64,000 nucleotides of DNA from Oscillospiraceae bacterium (GCA_015065685.1 SVPU01000001.1:87340-151339); one strand, 5' to 3'; counted from the stretch's first letter, positions 9,469 through 20,615 are shown. Program-made: numbers and translations. The notes: a model not told the origin generated them from the letters alone.

Positions 9469-10893
9469 ATGAAGCTTAAGCTTTTTAAAAAGTATTTTCT
9501 TACAACCTTTGTAATTATTATATTCAGCTTCACTGCAATTTTAATGATTCTTTCGTTTGTGCTTAATGCATACATATCCAAAACACGCAGTGCCACTCTG
9601 GAGCGGGCGTGCGATGAAGTGGTTGAATATGTTGATAATGCGAAAGATGAAAACACCGTGCTTGATAAGAAAAGCTTTTACGGTCAGCTTTCAACCTTAT
9701 CCGATGTTTGTGAGGCAGATGTTTTTATTGCAGATAGAAGCGGCGATATTATAATTTGTGGATGCAAGGAATGGTTTAGTGAGGGCTCTTGCGAGCATTC
9801 GGTTGTTAAAATTCCGAGAGAAGAGCTAAAAAAGGAAAAAACGGATGAGAACAAATTAAGGCTTAGCCGACTCGGTATATATGATGTGCCGCATTATGTA
9901 TCGGCTAAAACACTCACCGATAAAAACGGCGAGCATTTCGCAACTGTTTTTTCCACCACACCCGTTGTTATTGTGCGGCAGCTTTTGCAGGCGATAACAA
10001 GAATATTTATATTTTCGGCGATTATTCCGATAATTATAATGTTTTTTGCGATATACATTATAACCTATCGTTTAACCAAGCCGTTAAGGCTTATGTCTGA
10101 TGCTTCAAAGGCAATGGCAAGGGGCGATTTTTCCAAGCGTATCCCCGTTATGAGTGATGATGAAATTGGCGAGCTTTCGGCATCGTTTAATATGATGACA
10201 AATTCACTCTCGCGCCTGGAGGGAATGAGAAAAAGCTTTATTGCCAACATTTCTCACGAGCTCAAAACTCCCATGACCACCATAGCCGGATTTATTGACG
10301 GCATTTTAGACGGCACGATTGAGAGCGATAAGCAGGAATATTATTTGAAAATTGTGTCGGATGAAGTAAAGCGCTTGTCAAGGCTTGTTCAGTCTATGCT
10401 AAGCATGGCAAGGCTTGAATCGGGCGAATTCAATATAAAGCCAGAGCTTTTCGATTTGGGTGAAATGCTTTTTGGCATAGTGATAAGTCAAGAGCAGAGA
10501 ATTGAAAAACAAAAATTACAGATAATAGGTCTTGATGAGATAAAAAGTGTGTCGGTTAATGCCGATAAGGATTTAATACATCAGGTTATATATAATTTGG
10601 TTGATAACGCGATTAAGTTCACGGATTTTGAAGGCAGTATAAAATTCGCCCTTAAAAAAGAGGGGAAAAAGACTGTTTTCACAATAACCAACACGGGTAA
10701 GGGTATCCCTGAGCAAGACCTACCCTTTGTGCTTGACCGCTTTTATAAGGTTGATAAATCGCGTTCGGCAAGTAAAAACAGCACGGGACTGGGCCTTTAC
10801 ATTGTTAAAACCATTGTTACAGCTCACAAGGGCGCGATAACGGTTACAAGTAAGGAAAACGAATTCACAACCTTTAAGGTTGTTTTGCCATAG
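9469..10893 (+). CDS. HAMP-containing sensor histidine kinase
   Basis: Two TM segments, HAMP, FIANISHELKTPMTTIAGFIDGILDG, G-box TGLGLYIVKTIVTAHKG. Confidence 0.92.
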   Translation: MKLKLFKKYFLTTFVIIIFSFTAILMILSFVLNAYISKTRSATLERACDEVVEYVDNAKDENTVLDKKSFYGQLSTLSDVCEADVFIADRSGDIIICGCKEWFSEGSCEHSVVKIPREELKKEKTDENKLRLSRLGIYDVPHYVSAKTLTDKNGEHFATVFSTTPVVIVRQLLQAITRIFIFSAIIPIIIMFFAIYIITYRLTKPLRLMSDASKAMARGDFSKRIPVMSDDEIGELSASFNMMTNSLSRLEGMRKSFIANISHELKTPMTTIAGFIDGILDGTIESDKQEYYLKIVSDEVKRLSRLVQSMLSMARLESGEFNIKPELFDLGEMLFGIVISQEQRIEKQKLQIIGLDEIKSVSVNADKDLIHQVIYNLVDNAIKFTDFEGSIKFALKKEGKKTVFTITNTGKGIPEQDLPFVLDRFYKVDKSRSASKNSTGLGLYIVKTIVTAHKGAITVTSKENEFTTFKVVLP

Positions 10894-10915
10894 ATTAAAA
10901 GAACGGAGAAGAATT

Positions 10916-12265
10916 ATGAGCGAGAATTTAAATGAAAACAAAATAGAGCAAGCTGAGGTTTTAGAGGAATCGGCAGTGAAATTAGAAGAAGCCGAAATCG
11001 AAGAACCGCAAGAGGCTTTTGTTGAGGACTCTGATTCTTTAGAAACAGAGCAACCCGAAACAATTTATAACCCGATAGTTTATTCCAAAATCGAAAAGGC
11101 GGATTATAAGCCGTGCGGAAAGGGGCTTAAGTTTTTTGCGGCTATTTTAGCACTTGTTGTTTTGCTTACGGGGGCCTGCGTTTCGGGATATTTTATGGGT
11201 AAAAACAACACACCCGGCACAAGCTCTTTAAACCTTGCCGCAAAGCCTGTTAAAAGCGATGAGTTAACCGAAGCCGAGGTTTATGAAAAGGTTAATAAAT
11301 CGGTTGTTGGAATTGTGGTTTATAATAGCTCGGGCAAGGGCAGCCAAGCGAGTGGTATTGTTTTTTCTGAGGATGGTTATATTATCACTAACGACCATAT
11401 CTATTCAAAGATTCCTGCCGCTAAATTTAAGATTTACACTTATGACGGCAAAGAATACGATGCAAGATATATAGCAGGCGATAAGGTAAGCGACCTCGCA
11501 GTTTTAAAGGTTGAAGGCGCAAAGCTATCTCCCGCAGAATTTGGCAATTCGGATGAGCTTTTTTATGGTGAGCATGTTGTGGCAATCGGCAGACCTAATG
11601 ATTCCACCGAGCCCTCAAGCATCACAAACGGCATAATCTCTGCACTGAACCGAAGAGTGCAAAACACCACAAACTATTCGGCTTGTCTTATTCAGACTAA
11701 CAGCGAAATCAATCCCGGTAGCTCGGGAGGCGCGCTAGTTAATATGTTTGGTCAGATAGTGGGCGTAACATCTTCAAAATTGGCTTCAACAGAGTTTGAG
11801 GGAATTGGCTATGCAATCCCAACAGTTATTATGAAAAGGGTTGTTGATGAGCTCATTTCAGAGGGCCGAGTTGTGAGTCGCGCAAAGCTTGGAATAACCT
11901 ATTCCTTTGTTGATTCTATCAGCACTGAGGTAACCGATAAAAAGCAAACGGGACTTCATATTGAATCGGTTTCAGAGGATAGCGACCTTTATGGCAAGCT
12001 CAATAAGGGCGATACTATAACACATATCAACAATATGGAAATCACTAACGATAACGATGTTCTCGATATAATAGACCGCAGCAAAGCAGGGGATAAGATA
12101 GATATAACTGTTATAACTGCAAACGGCGGAACAATTAATATAACCGCAGTGCTTAAAGCAAATTACAGTGAATCGAGCTATGTAATAGAAGAATCTCCGC
12201 TTACCGAGTCAAAGGATGAGCAGGCGAACAGCGGCGGTTCATTCGATTTCCCGTTTGGTGAATAA
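10916..12265 (+). CDS. HtrA/DegP-like S1C trypsin-like serine protease with PDZ domain
   Basis: TM anchor; ASGIVFSEDGYIITNDHI, SDLAVLKV, QTNSEINPGSSGGALVNMFGQIVGV; C-terminal PDZ. Confidence 0.92.
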   Translation: MSENLNENKIEQAEVLEESAVKLEEAEIEEPQEAFVEDSDSLETEQPETIYNPIVYSKIEKADYKPCGKGLKFFAAILALVVLLTGACVSGYFMGKNNTPGTSSLNLAAKPVKSDELTEAEVYEKVNKSVVGIVVYNSSGKGSQASGIVFSEDGYIITNDHIYSKIPAAKFKIYTYDGKEYDARYIAGDKVSDLAVLKVEGAKLSPAEFGNSDELFYGEHVVAIGRPNDSTEPSSITNGIISALNRRVQNTTNYSACLIQTNSEINPGSSGGALVNMFGQIVGVTSSKLASTEFEGIGYAIPTVIMKRVVDELISEGRVVSRAKLGITYSFVDSISTEVTDKKQTGLHIESVSEDSDLYGKLNKGDTITHINNMEITNDNDVLDIIDRSKAGDKIDITVITANGGTINITAVLKANYSESSYVIEESPLTESKDEQANSGGSFDFPFGE

Positions 12266-12270
12266 AAATA

Positions 12271-12302
12271 AAAGCTTAGTTTGATTTTTCAAACTAAGCT
12301 TT
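12271..12302. terminator. Bidirectional terminator AAAGCTTAGTTTGA/TCAAACTAAGCTTT
   Basis: Perfect inverted repeat between convergent genes. Confidence 0.85.
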
Positions 12303-12311
12303 TTCACTTTT

Positions 12312-15300
12312 TTACAGTGCTTTTCCGAGTTCGGTTACAAGGTCGGACATTTTTTGCCCGTTTTTAAGTCTTATTGTGTAAACGGGTTTTCCCGTGGCGT
12401 TAAGCATAAAACGGTTTCCAAAATATGCCGAGAGCTTGCTCATAACCTCGGGAACAATGGAGTTTATGTGCAAAATAGCAGTGTTGGAAGTACCTGTTAT
12501 TTCGGCAATTTTAGCGTTTGCCGCCTTGTTTCTTAAAATTGAAATATCGATAAGTCCCATAACTGACCGTGGCGGTTCACCAAAACGGTCGCACAGCTCA
12601 TCAATAACATCGCTGGCATCATCATCGTTTCTGATAGCCGCAATTCGCTTATAAATACCAAGCCTTGCGGGGAGAGATTCAATGTAGCTCTCGGGAATAT
12701 GCGCCGAAATATTAAGGTCGATAGTGCAGGGGATATCATCTTCCGGCTCGATTCCGTTTTCTTCGTTTACCGCCTCGGACAATAGCTTCAGATACATATC
12801 ATAACCAACCGATTCCATATTTCCGTGCTGGTCGCCGCCTAAAATACTTCCCGCACCTCTTATTTCAAGGTCGCGCATTGCGATTTTAAAGCCCGAGCCG
12901 AATTCGGTATATTCTCTTATTGCTTCAAGCCTTTTGGAAGCCACATCCGAAAGCTGTCTGTTTTGTCCAAAACAAAAATATGCATAGGCGCGTCTTGGCG
13001 AACGGCCAACTCGACCCCTCAGCTGATGAAGCTGAGCCAGACCCATTCGGTCAGCATCCTCAATAATAAGAGTATTGGCGTTTGGAACATCCACACCCGT
13101 TTCGATTATGGTGGTGCAAACAAGCAAATCAATCTTGTGCTCTAAAAGCTGCCGCCAAACATTTGTGAGCTCATCCTCACTCATTTTCCCGTGAGCAATT
13201 CCAACGCTAATATCAGGCAGGCGCTGTTTTAATCTCGAAGCACAGCGCTCAATAGATTCAACTCGGTTATGAAGGTAATAAACCTGTCCACCGCGGCGGA
13301 TTTCTTTGTTTATGGCATCAATTATAACCCCTTGGTTATATTCTAAAACATAGGTCTGAACGGGGTGCCTGTCGCCAGGGGCTTCATCAATGGAGGACAT
13401 ATCACGCAGCCCCGACATTGCCATATTTAGCGTTCTCGGAATCGGGGTTGCGCTGAGGGTTAGTATATCCACAAAGGGATAAAGCTCTTTTAGTCTTTCC
13501 TTTTGTGCCACGCCAAAGCGTTGCTCCTCATCAATTATAACAAGCCCTATATCCTTAAAACTCACATCTTTTGAAATCAGACGGTGAGTGCCAACCACCA
13601 TATCAAGCCGACCGCATTTAAGGTCGGTTATAATTTTTTCCTGCTGCTTTGGCGGTACAAAACGGTTTAAAAGCTTAACAGTTATGGGCATTTCACCGAA
13701 ACGGCGGGTAATTGTGTTATAATGCTGCATTGCGAGAATGGTTGTGGGCACAAGCAAAGCGCATTGCTTGCCCTCGCTTATGCATTTAAATGCCGCTCTT
13801 AAGGCAACCTCGGTTTTACCAAAACCAACATCGCCACAAAGCAAGCGGTCCATCGGAACCTCGCGCTCCATATCGCGCTTTATCTCGTTTATGCATCTTA
13901 ATTGGTCATCGGTTTCTTCATATTCAAAGCGCCTTTCAAAATCGTTTTGCAAATCGGTGTCGGGGCTGAAGGCATAACCCTTAACGCTCATTCGCTTAGC
14001 ATAAAGAGCGGTTAACTGCTTTGCCATATCTTTGACAGCGGCTTTAACACGGCGCCTTGTTTTTTGCCATTCGCTGCCGCCCAAACGGTTGAGTTTAAGC
14101 GTTCCGTTTTCATTTGCAGAGCCTATATATCGTGAAACCAAATCAAGCTGGGTAACAGGCACATAAAGCACATCACTTTTGGCATATTTGATTTTAATAT
14201 AATCCTTTGTAATACCGTTATTGGTTATGCGGTTTATACCGTCAAAAATGCCTATTCCGTGCGCAGAGTGAACAACATAGTCGCCAATGTGCAGCTCATC
14301 TAAAGAGCCAATTTCCTGCGCGTTTTTGGGTCTCTTGCGATGTTTTTTAGTATCTGCCGCAATAAAGCGGTGGGTTATAAGCAAAAACTTTTGCGATGGT
14401 ATTTCAATTCCGCCCGAAAGACCGCCGAGCGCCACAGTAACGCTTGCAACCGTATCATCGGGATTTTCGGAAAACACGGCATTTATACCCTTTTCACACA
14501 GCTCATCGGTTAAAACTCTGGCCGCCTTTTCTTCACCCGCAAGAATCAAAACCTTGCCTTTTTGCTCTAAAAAGTAAGAGATATCCTCCAAAAGAATGTT
14601 TATATCTCCGCTCCAAGGGGTTGAGCGCTTATAATTAAAGTTAATAATGTTTTTAATGGGTAATTCATAAGCGCCGCGCGGAAAGTTTTCAAGAATAACC
14701 GCTTTTTGTAGCTTATCCCAAAGCTCTCCCGCACCGAGCCAAAGGCAAGAGGTGGCCTCGCTTAAAAAGCCCTCCTCTAAATAGGCGGTAATATCCTCGG
14801 TCTGCTGAATAAGCATGCTTTTAAGCCGCTCGGTAATACTGCCCGATTCGCTCACAAAGAGAATGGTATCTTCAAGGTAATCAAAAACACTCTCACCGTT
14901 CGGATAAATTATTGGCAAATATCTGTCATAAGGGAAGGTAATGCCGTGGGTGAGAGCATCTATATCAGAGGTTATACGCTCTTTTTGCTTTTCGGTCAGG
15001 TGTTTTGATGCCTTAAGATAACCGTCAAGGCTTTCTATTAAATTGCTTGGATTAAAAAGCACCTCACAGGCGGGGGTTATTTCTATTTTTTCGGTAGCTT
15101 CTGTGCGCCTTTGGGTTTCGGTGTCAAAATATGAGATACTGTCAACCTCGTCTCCCCAAAATTCAATTCTGCAGGGGCTCTCGGCATTTATGGGGAAAAC
15201 ATCAAAAATTCCGCCTCGCACCGAGAACTGACCCTGACCCTCGCAAAGCTCACTTTTAGTGTATCCTGCGCATAATAACTTATCGATAAGGTCTTTGATT

Positions 15301-15740
15301 TCAAAGCTTTCTCCTTGGCTTATGGTGAATCTTGAATTTGCCAAGGTTTCGGGCGGAACAGTAAGCTGAGCTGCGGCATCAACCGATATTGTAAGCAGCT
15401 CAAAAGCCCCATCCAAAAGCTTGGATAGGGTGTCTGTTCTTTTTTGTTCGTATTCTTTCCCGTAACCGCTAATATTTCCGATGCAATAATCTCTCACGGG
15501 GAAATTGATTGCATTAACGCCGAATGCTTTGGCATCGTTCATAATCTCAAGAGCTTCGGCTTCATCCTTTGTGATAACGGCAATTTTTTTCTTCGTGAGT
15601 GAATAAATTGCCGAAAGAACGGCCGATTTAGAGTTGAGCGAAAGCCCTGTTGCAGCTATTGGCAACCGATTGTTTTTAATATCGCTCAGCAGCTCGGAAA
15701 AATCGCGGTCGCGAGACAAAACGCTGTTTAAAATTTCCAT
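12312..15740 (-). CDS. mfd: Transcription-repair coupling factor Mfd
   Basis: 1142 aa; RGGIFDVFP, GDYVVHSAHGIGIF, DRLLCGDVGFGKTEVALRAAFK, DEEQRFGV, LRGRVGRS. Confidence 0.97.
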   Translation of the reverse strand: MEILNSVLSRDRDFSELLSDIKNNRLPIAATGLSLNSKSAVLSAIYSLTKKKIAVITKDEAEALEIMNDAKAFGVNAINFPVRDYCIGNISGYGKEYEQKRTDTLSKLLDGAFELLTISVDAAAQLTVPPETLANSRFTISQGESFEIKDLIDKLLCAGYTKSELCEGQGQFSVRGGIFDVFPINAESPCRIEFWGDEVDSISYFDTETQRRTEATEKIEITPACEVLFNPSNLIESLDGYLKASKHLTEKQKERITSDIDALTHGITFPYDRYLPIIYPNGESVFDYLEDTILFVSESGSITERLKSMLIQQTEDITAYLEEGFLSEATSCLWLGAGELWDKLQKAVILENFPRGAYELPIKNIINFNYKRSTPWSGDINILLEDISYFLEQKGKVLILAGEEKAARVLTDELCEKGINAVFSENPDDTVASVTVALGGLSGGIEIPSQKFLLITHRFIAADTKKHRKRPKNAQEIGSLDELHIGDYVVHSAHGIGIFDGINRITNNGITKDYIKIKYAKSDVLYVPVTQLDLVSRYIGSANENGTLKLNRLGGSEWQKTRRRVKAAVKDMAKQLTALYAKRMSVKGYAFSPDTDLQNDFERRFEYEETDDQLRCINEIKRDMEREVPMDRLLCGDVGFGKTEVALRAAFKCISEGKQCALLVPTTILAMQHYNTITRRFGEMPITVKLLNRFVPPKQQEKIITDLKCGRLDMVVGTHRLISKDVSFKDIGLVIIDEEQRFGVAQKERLKELYPFVDILTLSATPIPRTLNMAMSGLRDMSSIDEAPGDRHPVQTYVLEYNQGVIIDAINKEIRRGGQVYYLHNRVESIERCASRLKQRLPDISVGIAHGKMSEDELTNVWRQLLEHKIDLLVCTTIIETGVDVPNANTLIIEDADRMGLAQLHQLRGRVGRSPRRAYAYFCFGQNRQLSDVASKRLEAIREYTEFGSGFKIAMRDLEIRGAGSILGGDQHGNMESVGYDMYLKLLSEAVNEENGIEPEDDIPCTIDLNISAHIPESYIESLPARLGIYKRIAAIRNDDDASDVIDELCDRFGEPPRSVMGLIDISILRNKAANAKIAEITGTSNTAILHINSIVPEVMSKLSAYFGNRFMLNATGKPVYTIRLKNGQKMSDLVTELGKAL

Positions 15741-15747
15741 TTAGGCC

Positions 15748-16338
15748 TCAGTTATTATATTTATTCATCGCAGAATCAATTCCGCGAGCGAATATTTCTT
15801 TAAGTGCAAGATTGGATTTTTTAAGGGCAGAATGAAGATTTTCTTTCTCATCATCTTTAAAACGGCTCAGCACCCAATCTGCCAAATCATAGTCGGGGTG
15901 GGGCTTAGCGCCCACGCCGATTTTAATGCGCATAATATTATCATTGCCAAACAGCTCAATAATATCGCGCATACCTTTTTGGCCGCCATCACTGCCCTTG
16001 CGACGCATTCTCAGTTTCCCGACATCAAGCGAAATATCATCCTGAATAACAATAATTCTATCTATCGGTATTTTATAAAAACGGGCAATTTTTGTAACGG
16101 CAGAGCCCGAATTGTTCATATAGGTCTGCGGCTTTACAACAAGGATTTTTAAATCCTTTATCTTTGTTTCGCCAATGAGTGCATCCATTTTGTTTTTACC
16201 GAAAGAAAATGAAAGATTTTCAGCCAGCATATCAACCGCCATAAACCCAACATTGTGGCGTGTTTGTTCATATTGAAGTCCGGGATTTCCAAGCCCCACA
16301 ACCAACCAATCGTAAGTTGGCTTTGATTTAAATATCAT
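15748..16338 (-). CDS. pth: Peptidyl-tRNA hydrolase
   Basis: WLVVGLGNPGLQYEQTRHNVGF, KPQTYMNNSGSAV, DDISLDVGKLRMRRKGSDGGQKGMRDI. Confidence 0.95.
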   Translation of the reverse strand: MIFKSKPTYDWLVVGLGNPGLQYEQTRHNVGFMAVDMLAENLSFSFGKNKMDALIGETKIKDLKILVVKPQTYMNNSGSAVTKIARFYKIPIDRIIVIQDDISLDVGKLRMRRKGSDGGQKGMRDIIELFGNDNIMRIKIGVGAKPHPDYDLADWVLSRFKDDEKENLHSALKKSNLALKEIFARGIDSAMNKYNN

Positions 16339-16391
16339 ATATATCACCACCTTAAATGATACAACAGTTTCACTCAATTTTCAAGCAAAAT

Positions 16392-16419
16392 AAAAAAAGC
16401 TTCTTTTGAAGCTTTTTTT
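16392..16419 (-). terminator. Terminator AAAAAAAGCTTC TTTT GAAGCTTTTTTT
   Basis: Perfect inverted repeat 3' of ABC transporter gene. Confidence 0.8.
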
Positions 16420-16426
16420 ATCGCAT

Positions 16427-19180
16427 TTATCTGTCTCTTATTGCATCAATCGGTTTTTTGGCTGCTATTTTTTTCACGGGGATATAGCTTGAAATAAATG
16501 CCACCAAAATGCTTACTGCGAGTAAAAGTAAAACCTGACGCAAATTAAAGGTTAAAACGGTTATGAGTATGCCCATTTCGTTTCTGAACACATGGTTTAT
16601 AATCGCGGTAGCAACTCCAACACCTGTTGCGGAAAGCAAGAAGTTTATTATCGCAATAATAAAGCTTTCTGCAAAGAAAATTCTGAAAACATCATTACTG
16701 CGCGAGCCGATTGCTCTGAGAATTCCGATTTCCTGCTTTTTATAGGAAATACTCGTGGCAATAAAATTAGCAAACATAATTGCAGAGAATAGTGCAAAGC
16801 CAAGGCCGATATAAAGGAAAACAGATGACAAGGTTTTCAAAACATCGTTTAATGCATCGAGCTCATAGGTTACAGAATTCTGAATTTCATAACGAATATC
16901 GGCATCCTCTCTGTAACAGAACTCCACCATATTCTTAATAGCCTGCTTTTCTTTAGGCATTGAGCCCACGCAGAAGCTATAGCGGTTTTCGGGGCCGTCT
17001 GCAAACTCGCTAAAGAGATTATCTGAGCAAACAACGGTTGAATTGATTTTTGTTTTCATGGGGTCGGCAACAATAAAACCAACCACCTTATAGCCGTCTT
17101 CAGAAATGGGGACATCAGTGTCGGCAAAAAAGTCTTTAATTATTGTAAGTGATTTTGCTTTTTTGAGAAGAATTTTGTAATATTCTTCTTCGGTTGTGAA
17201 AACCTCATCACCGAGTTCACTTTCAAGCCCGTAAAAATTAATGCTATCGGTTGTGGCAATTATTTCCTTTTCGCCGAGGGTATCCTTTTGGCCGTCAAGC
17301 CAGATTATTTTTTCATCCTTTAAATCCGAAAGCTTTGCTAAATAGTTTGAATCAACGCCGTAATTGTCCGCATTGAAATAAATATAGCCTTTGGTTATGT
17401 GCGAAATTTTCGGGCTTTCTGCAATTAACTTGTCAATATAACCCTCACCAACCATTGCAAGACCCGCGAAGGAGGATTCCGATGCATAACTGAATTCACT
17501 CAAAAGTGCATAATCGAGCAATTCTTCAGCATTGGTTTTGTTTTCCTTTTTCACGGTGAGGGGAATATACCGTTCAATATCAAAGTTGGTGTCAACTATT
17601 GCGGTTACGGTATAATCCTTGTTATCGAGTTTAATTTTTTTGCCTAAAATGTCGGAATAAGCATTGATTTGCTTATAATCGATAACTTCCTTGCCGTTTG
17701 CATCCTTTATAAGTGAGCCGTCTGTGTAATTTGCCTTTTGGAAAACGGAGAAAATATATTCACTAATTGCAATTTCATCCTTTGTGCCATCGGGAAGTGT
17801 TCCTGCCAAAAGGCTGAAATTCATTTCATCTATGATAGACTGATTTATCTCGGCAAAGCCTGAAAAATAAGTGTTATAAATTTCAAAATCTGTTTCGGTG
17901 AGCTCAATCTCGGGGTTTCGTTGCGAGTTAAAGCTAAGGTCTCCGCCAATGGGGAAATACACGCCGTGCATTTTAATGTTTGTGGCGGTTTTGAAATCTG
18001 CCAAATCGCTTTCAGATAAATAACCGTTGCTCATCCAATACGAATAGTCATCATCCTCTACCTTTATGGATTTAACGGTCGAGATGTAATCTACCTTACT
18101 GTCCACAAGGGAGTTTGTGCAAACCTCAATGTGATTATAGGCGCCAAAGGTATCGGAAAGGCCGAAAAGGCCGAACGAAATGCAACACAGCAAAATGGTT
18201 ATAACTAAACGGAATTTTTTATATTTCAGCCCGCTGGCACCGATTTTAAAGGCGCTTTTCAAGGGGAGCTTAGATTTAATAAGCTTGAAAGCCGAACTAT
18301 CAGTGAGCTTGATTTTAGAAATATCGGTGGCTTTGAACTTATGAGCTTTACTGCCCTTGGAAATAGAAATTTTGGCATTGGTGCTGTTAAGGGAGGAAAT
18401 ATATTCGTTTATTTGTTTGCGGTCCTCTTCGGTTAAGTGATAACCCGCCGGCACCTCTATAACATTTCCGTTGTATTCGAGTGTATCTTCAGATTCTTTA
18501 TATTCATTGTCAAGCTCAAGGTCGCTGATAACCTTGCCGTCGGCAAGCTCAATAATGCGGTCAGCATAATTTTCAGCGAACTCTCTGTCGTGCGATACAA
18601 CAATAACTAATTTTTCCTTTGAAAGCTTTTTAAGGGTTTCAAAGATTTGCCTGCCTGTAACAGAATCGAGCGCTCCTGTGGGCTCATCAGCCATAATTAT
18701 CTGCGGATTTTTAACCAAGGCGCGTGCAATAGCAACCCTTTGCTTTTGTCCGCCCGAGAGCTCGTTGGGCTTTCTTAAGGCATAACCCTCGAGGTCAACC
18801 TGCTTTAAAATGTTGTTTATTTCCTCGTCAGTTGCCTTGCGGTTTTGCAGCTCGATGGCAAGCGCAATGTTGGCGCCAACCGTGAATTCATCAAGCACGT
18901 TGTATTCTTGGAAAATAAAACCAACATAGGTGTTGCGATAGGAATCAAAATGCTTTTGGCGGAATTTCTTTGAGGAAACGCCCTTGATTATTATTTCGCC
19001 CTTTTCGTAGCTGTCAAGTCCGCCCAAAACATTTAAAAGGGTTGATTTTCCGCTGCCTGATTTACCAAGCAGAAAAACCATTCCTTTATCGTTAAACTTA
19101 AGATTCACGCCATCAAGCGCGGTTACGGGAACGCCCTTTTTAGGCTTATAAATTTTAACTAAATTTTTAGTTTCTAGCAT
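16427..19180 (-). CDS. ABC transporter, fused ATPase and FtsX/MacB-like permease
   Basis: 917 aa; GKSGSGKSTLLNVLGGLD, LSGGQKQRVAIARALVKNPQIIMADEPTGALDS; C-terminal FtsX-type TMs. Confidence 0.9.
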   Translation of the reverse strand: MLETKNLVKIYKPKKGVPVTALDGVNLKFNDKGMVFLLGKSGSGKSTLLNVLGGLDSYEKGEIIIKGVSSKKFRQKHFDSYRNTYVGFIFQEYNVLDEFTVGANIALAIELQNRKATDEEINNILKQVDLEGYALRKPNELSGGQKQRVAIARALVKNPQIIMADEPTGALDSVTGRQIFETLKKLSKEKLVIVVSHDREFAENYADRIIELADGKVISDLELDNEYKESEDTLEYNGNVIEVPAGYHLTEEDRKQINEYISSLNSTNAKISISKGSKAHKFKATDISKIKLTDSSAFKLIKSKLPLKSAFKIGASGLKYKKFRLVITILLCCISFGLFGLSDTFGAYNHIEVCTNSLVDSKVDYISTVKSIKVEDDDYSYWMSNGYLSESDLADFKTATNIKMHGVYFPIGGDLSFNSQRNPEIELTETDFEIYNTYFSGFAEINQSIIDEMNFSLLAGTLPDGTKDEIAISEYIFSVFQKANYTDGSLIKDANGKEVIDYKQINAYSDILGKKIKLDNKDYTVTAIVDTNFDIERYIPLTVKKENKTNAEELLDYALLSEFSYASESSFAGLAMVGEGYIDKLIAESPKISHITKGYIYFNADNYGVDSNYLAKLSDLKDEKIIWLDGQKDTLGEKEIIATTDSINFYGLESELGDEVFTTEEEYYKILLKKAKSLTIIKDFFADTDVPISEDGYKVVGFIVADPMKTKINSTVVCSDNLFSEFADGPENRYSFCVGSMPKEKQAIKNMVEFCYREDADIRYEIQNSVTYELDALNDVLKTLSSVFLYIGLGFALFSAIMFANFIATSISYKKQEIGILRAIGSRSNDVFRIFFAESFIIAIINFLLSATGVGVATAIINHVFRNEMGILITVLTFNLRQVLLLLAVSILVAFISSYIPVKKIAAKKPIDAIRDR

Positions 19181-19190
19181 AAAATCACCT

Positions 19191-19886
19191 TTAAGATTTC
19201 AGTTTTGTTATTATCTTATATAAAATCCAGCCGATAAGGCTTATTAAAAGAGTTATAGCAAAAACAATTATTGCGGTTTTATATTCTTCCACTCCGAGTG
19301 CATCTCCGCCCAAGGTAGAAGTTATTATTGATGGCAGACGCGCGAGAGACACTAAAATTAAAAAGTTTAAGGGTTTAACATCTGTGAGTCCCACAAAATA
19401 GGTTATTAAATCCTTTGGTGTGCCCGGAAGAAAGAAAACAATAAAAATTAAAAGGTTTCTCTTTTTAGAGCTTTTAAGAATTCTAAGCTCGTTTATTTTT
19501 TCACGGCTGAAAAAAACCTCCACAAGCCGAATTCCTATTTTGCGCACAAGCCAAAACACAAGCAAACTGCCGAGCGTTGTGCCGATAACACAAAGCAGGG
19601 TGCCGCGGAACGCACCAAAAGCATATCCTGCACCGATTTCGAGCGGTTCGCCCGGAACGAGTGCTATCACAACCTGAAAAACCATCATTCCGATAAATGC
19701 GAGCATACCTAAAAAACCGTGGGAATCAACCCACAATCTGAATTTTTCGGGCTCCGATACGAATTCAATCATCGGTTTTCCAATGAGCCAGCCAATAATT
19801 CCGCAAAAGCTTAAAAAGAGAATAAATGCAGCGATTGCGATTGCTTTTTGCTGGTTTTTGTTTAAAATTTCAAGCTTATTTTTCAT
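19191..19886 (-). CDS. TVP38/TMEM64 (VTT/DedA-like) membrane protein
   Basis: 231 aa; GEPLEIGAGYAFGAFRGTLLCVIGTTLGS, FLPGTPKDLITYFVGLTD. Confidence 0.88.
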   Translation of the reverse strand: MKNKLEILNKNQQKAIAIAAFILFLSFCGIIGWLIGKPMIEFVSEPEKFRLWVDSHGFLGMLAFIGMMVFQVVIALVPGEPLEIGAGYAFGAFRGTLLCVIGTTLGSLLVFWLVRKIGIRLVEVFFSREKINELRILKSSKKRNLLIFIVFFLPGTPKDLITYFVGLTDVKPLNFLILVSLARLPSIITSTLGGDALGVEEYKTAIIVFAITLLISLIGWILYKIITKLKS

Positions 19887-20613
19887 AACTCTCTAATTTT
19901 TCCTTAACATCTTGTTTCAGAGCTTCCCATTCATCTTCGTTTTCAACATAATACTTGGGACAAATCTTCTCTGTAATATCATAATGTCTTATAACGGCGC
20001 TCGTGTCAAGAGAAAAATTTTCGCAAAGAAAAGCGGTGAGCTTTATTACCGAATTATAGGTATCTTCATTAAACTCGCCTGTTTCGTCGGGGTGGCAGAC
20101 CTCAATAGAGATAGTATCCTTGTTTCTGTGGTTGCTTGCTGCCGACCTTTCGTAAAGAGGAACACACTGAATTATCTCACCTTCAAGCCCCACAACAAAG
20201 TGAGAGCTTACCGTTGTATCCCATTTATCAAAATAATCGCGGTTGTTTTGTGCGGTGGTATTGGGATTACCCACATAATGAATAACAATGTTTTTAATAT
20301 CGGTTAAATCAATGCCTGTTCTGGCGGTTGTGTGTTTATGAATATGCTGAATATCAATCCAAGAGGGAATTTCAAGCTCTTTAGCTTTCTCCACCCTTTT
20401 TGATATATTTTTTCCGAAAACCGAGGGGATAAATCCCTCATCGTGTGAATCGGGGTTAAAAATTCTGTAAATTCCAACGGCGGAAAGAATAAGAACGCTT
20501 GTAAGCAGCAGGGTTACTGCCGAGATAAAAATTCTTCTTATAACGATTTTCTTCCGTCGTTTTCTTCTTCGGGCATTATATACTGCCCGCGGGTCATAAT
20601 TTATCGGTTTCAT
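19876..20613 (-). CDS. Membrane-anchored N-acetylmuramoyl-L-alanine amidase (amidase_2/PGRP)
   Basis: IKNIVIHYVGNPNTTAQNNRDYF, SSHFVVGLEGEIIQCVPL, SIEVCHPDETGEF, VIRHYDITEKICPKYY. Confidence 0.88.
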   Translation of the reverse strand: MKPINYDPRAVYNARRRKRRKKIVIRRIFISAVTLLLTSVLILSAVGIYRIFNPDSHDEGFIPSVFGKNISKRVEKAKELEIPSWIDIQHIHKHTTARTGIDLTDIKNIVIHYVGNPNTTAQNNRDYFDKWDTTVSSHFVVGLEGEIIQCVPLYERSAASNHRNKDTISIEVCHPDETGEFNEDTYNSVIKLTAFLCENFSLDTSAVIRHYDITEKICPKYYVENEDEWEALKQDVKEKLESYEK

Positions 20614-20615
20614 TT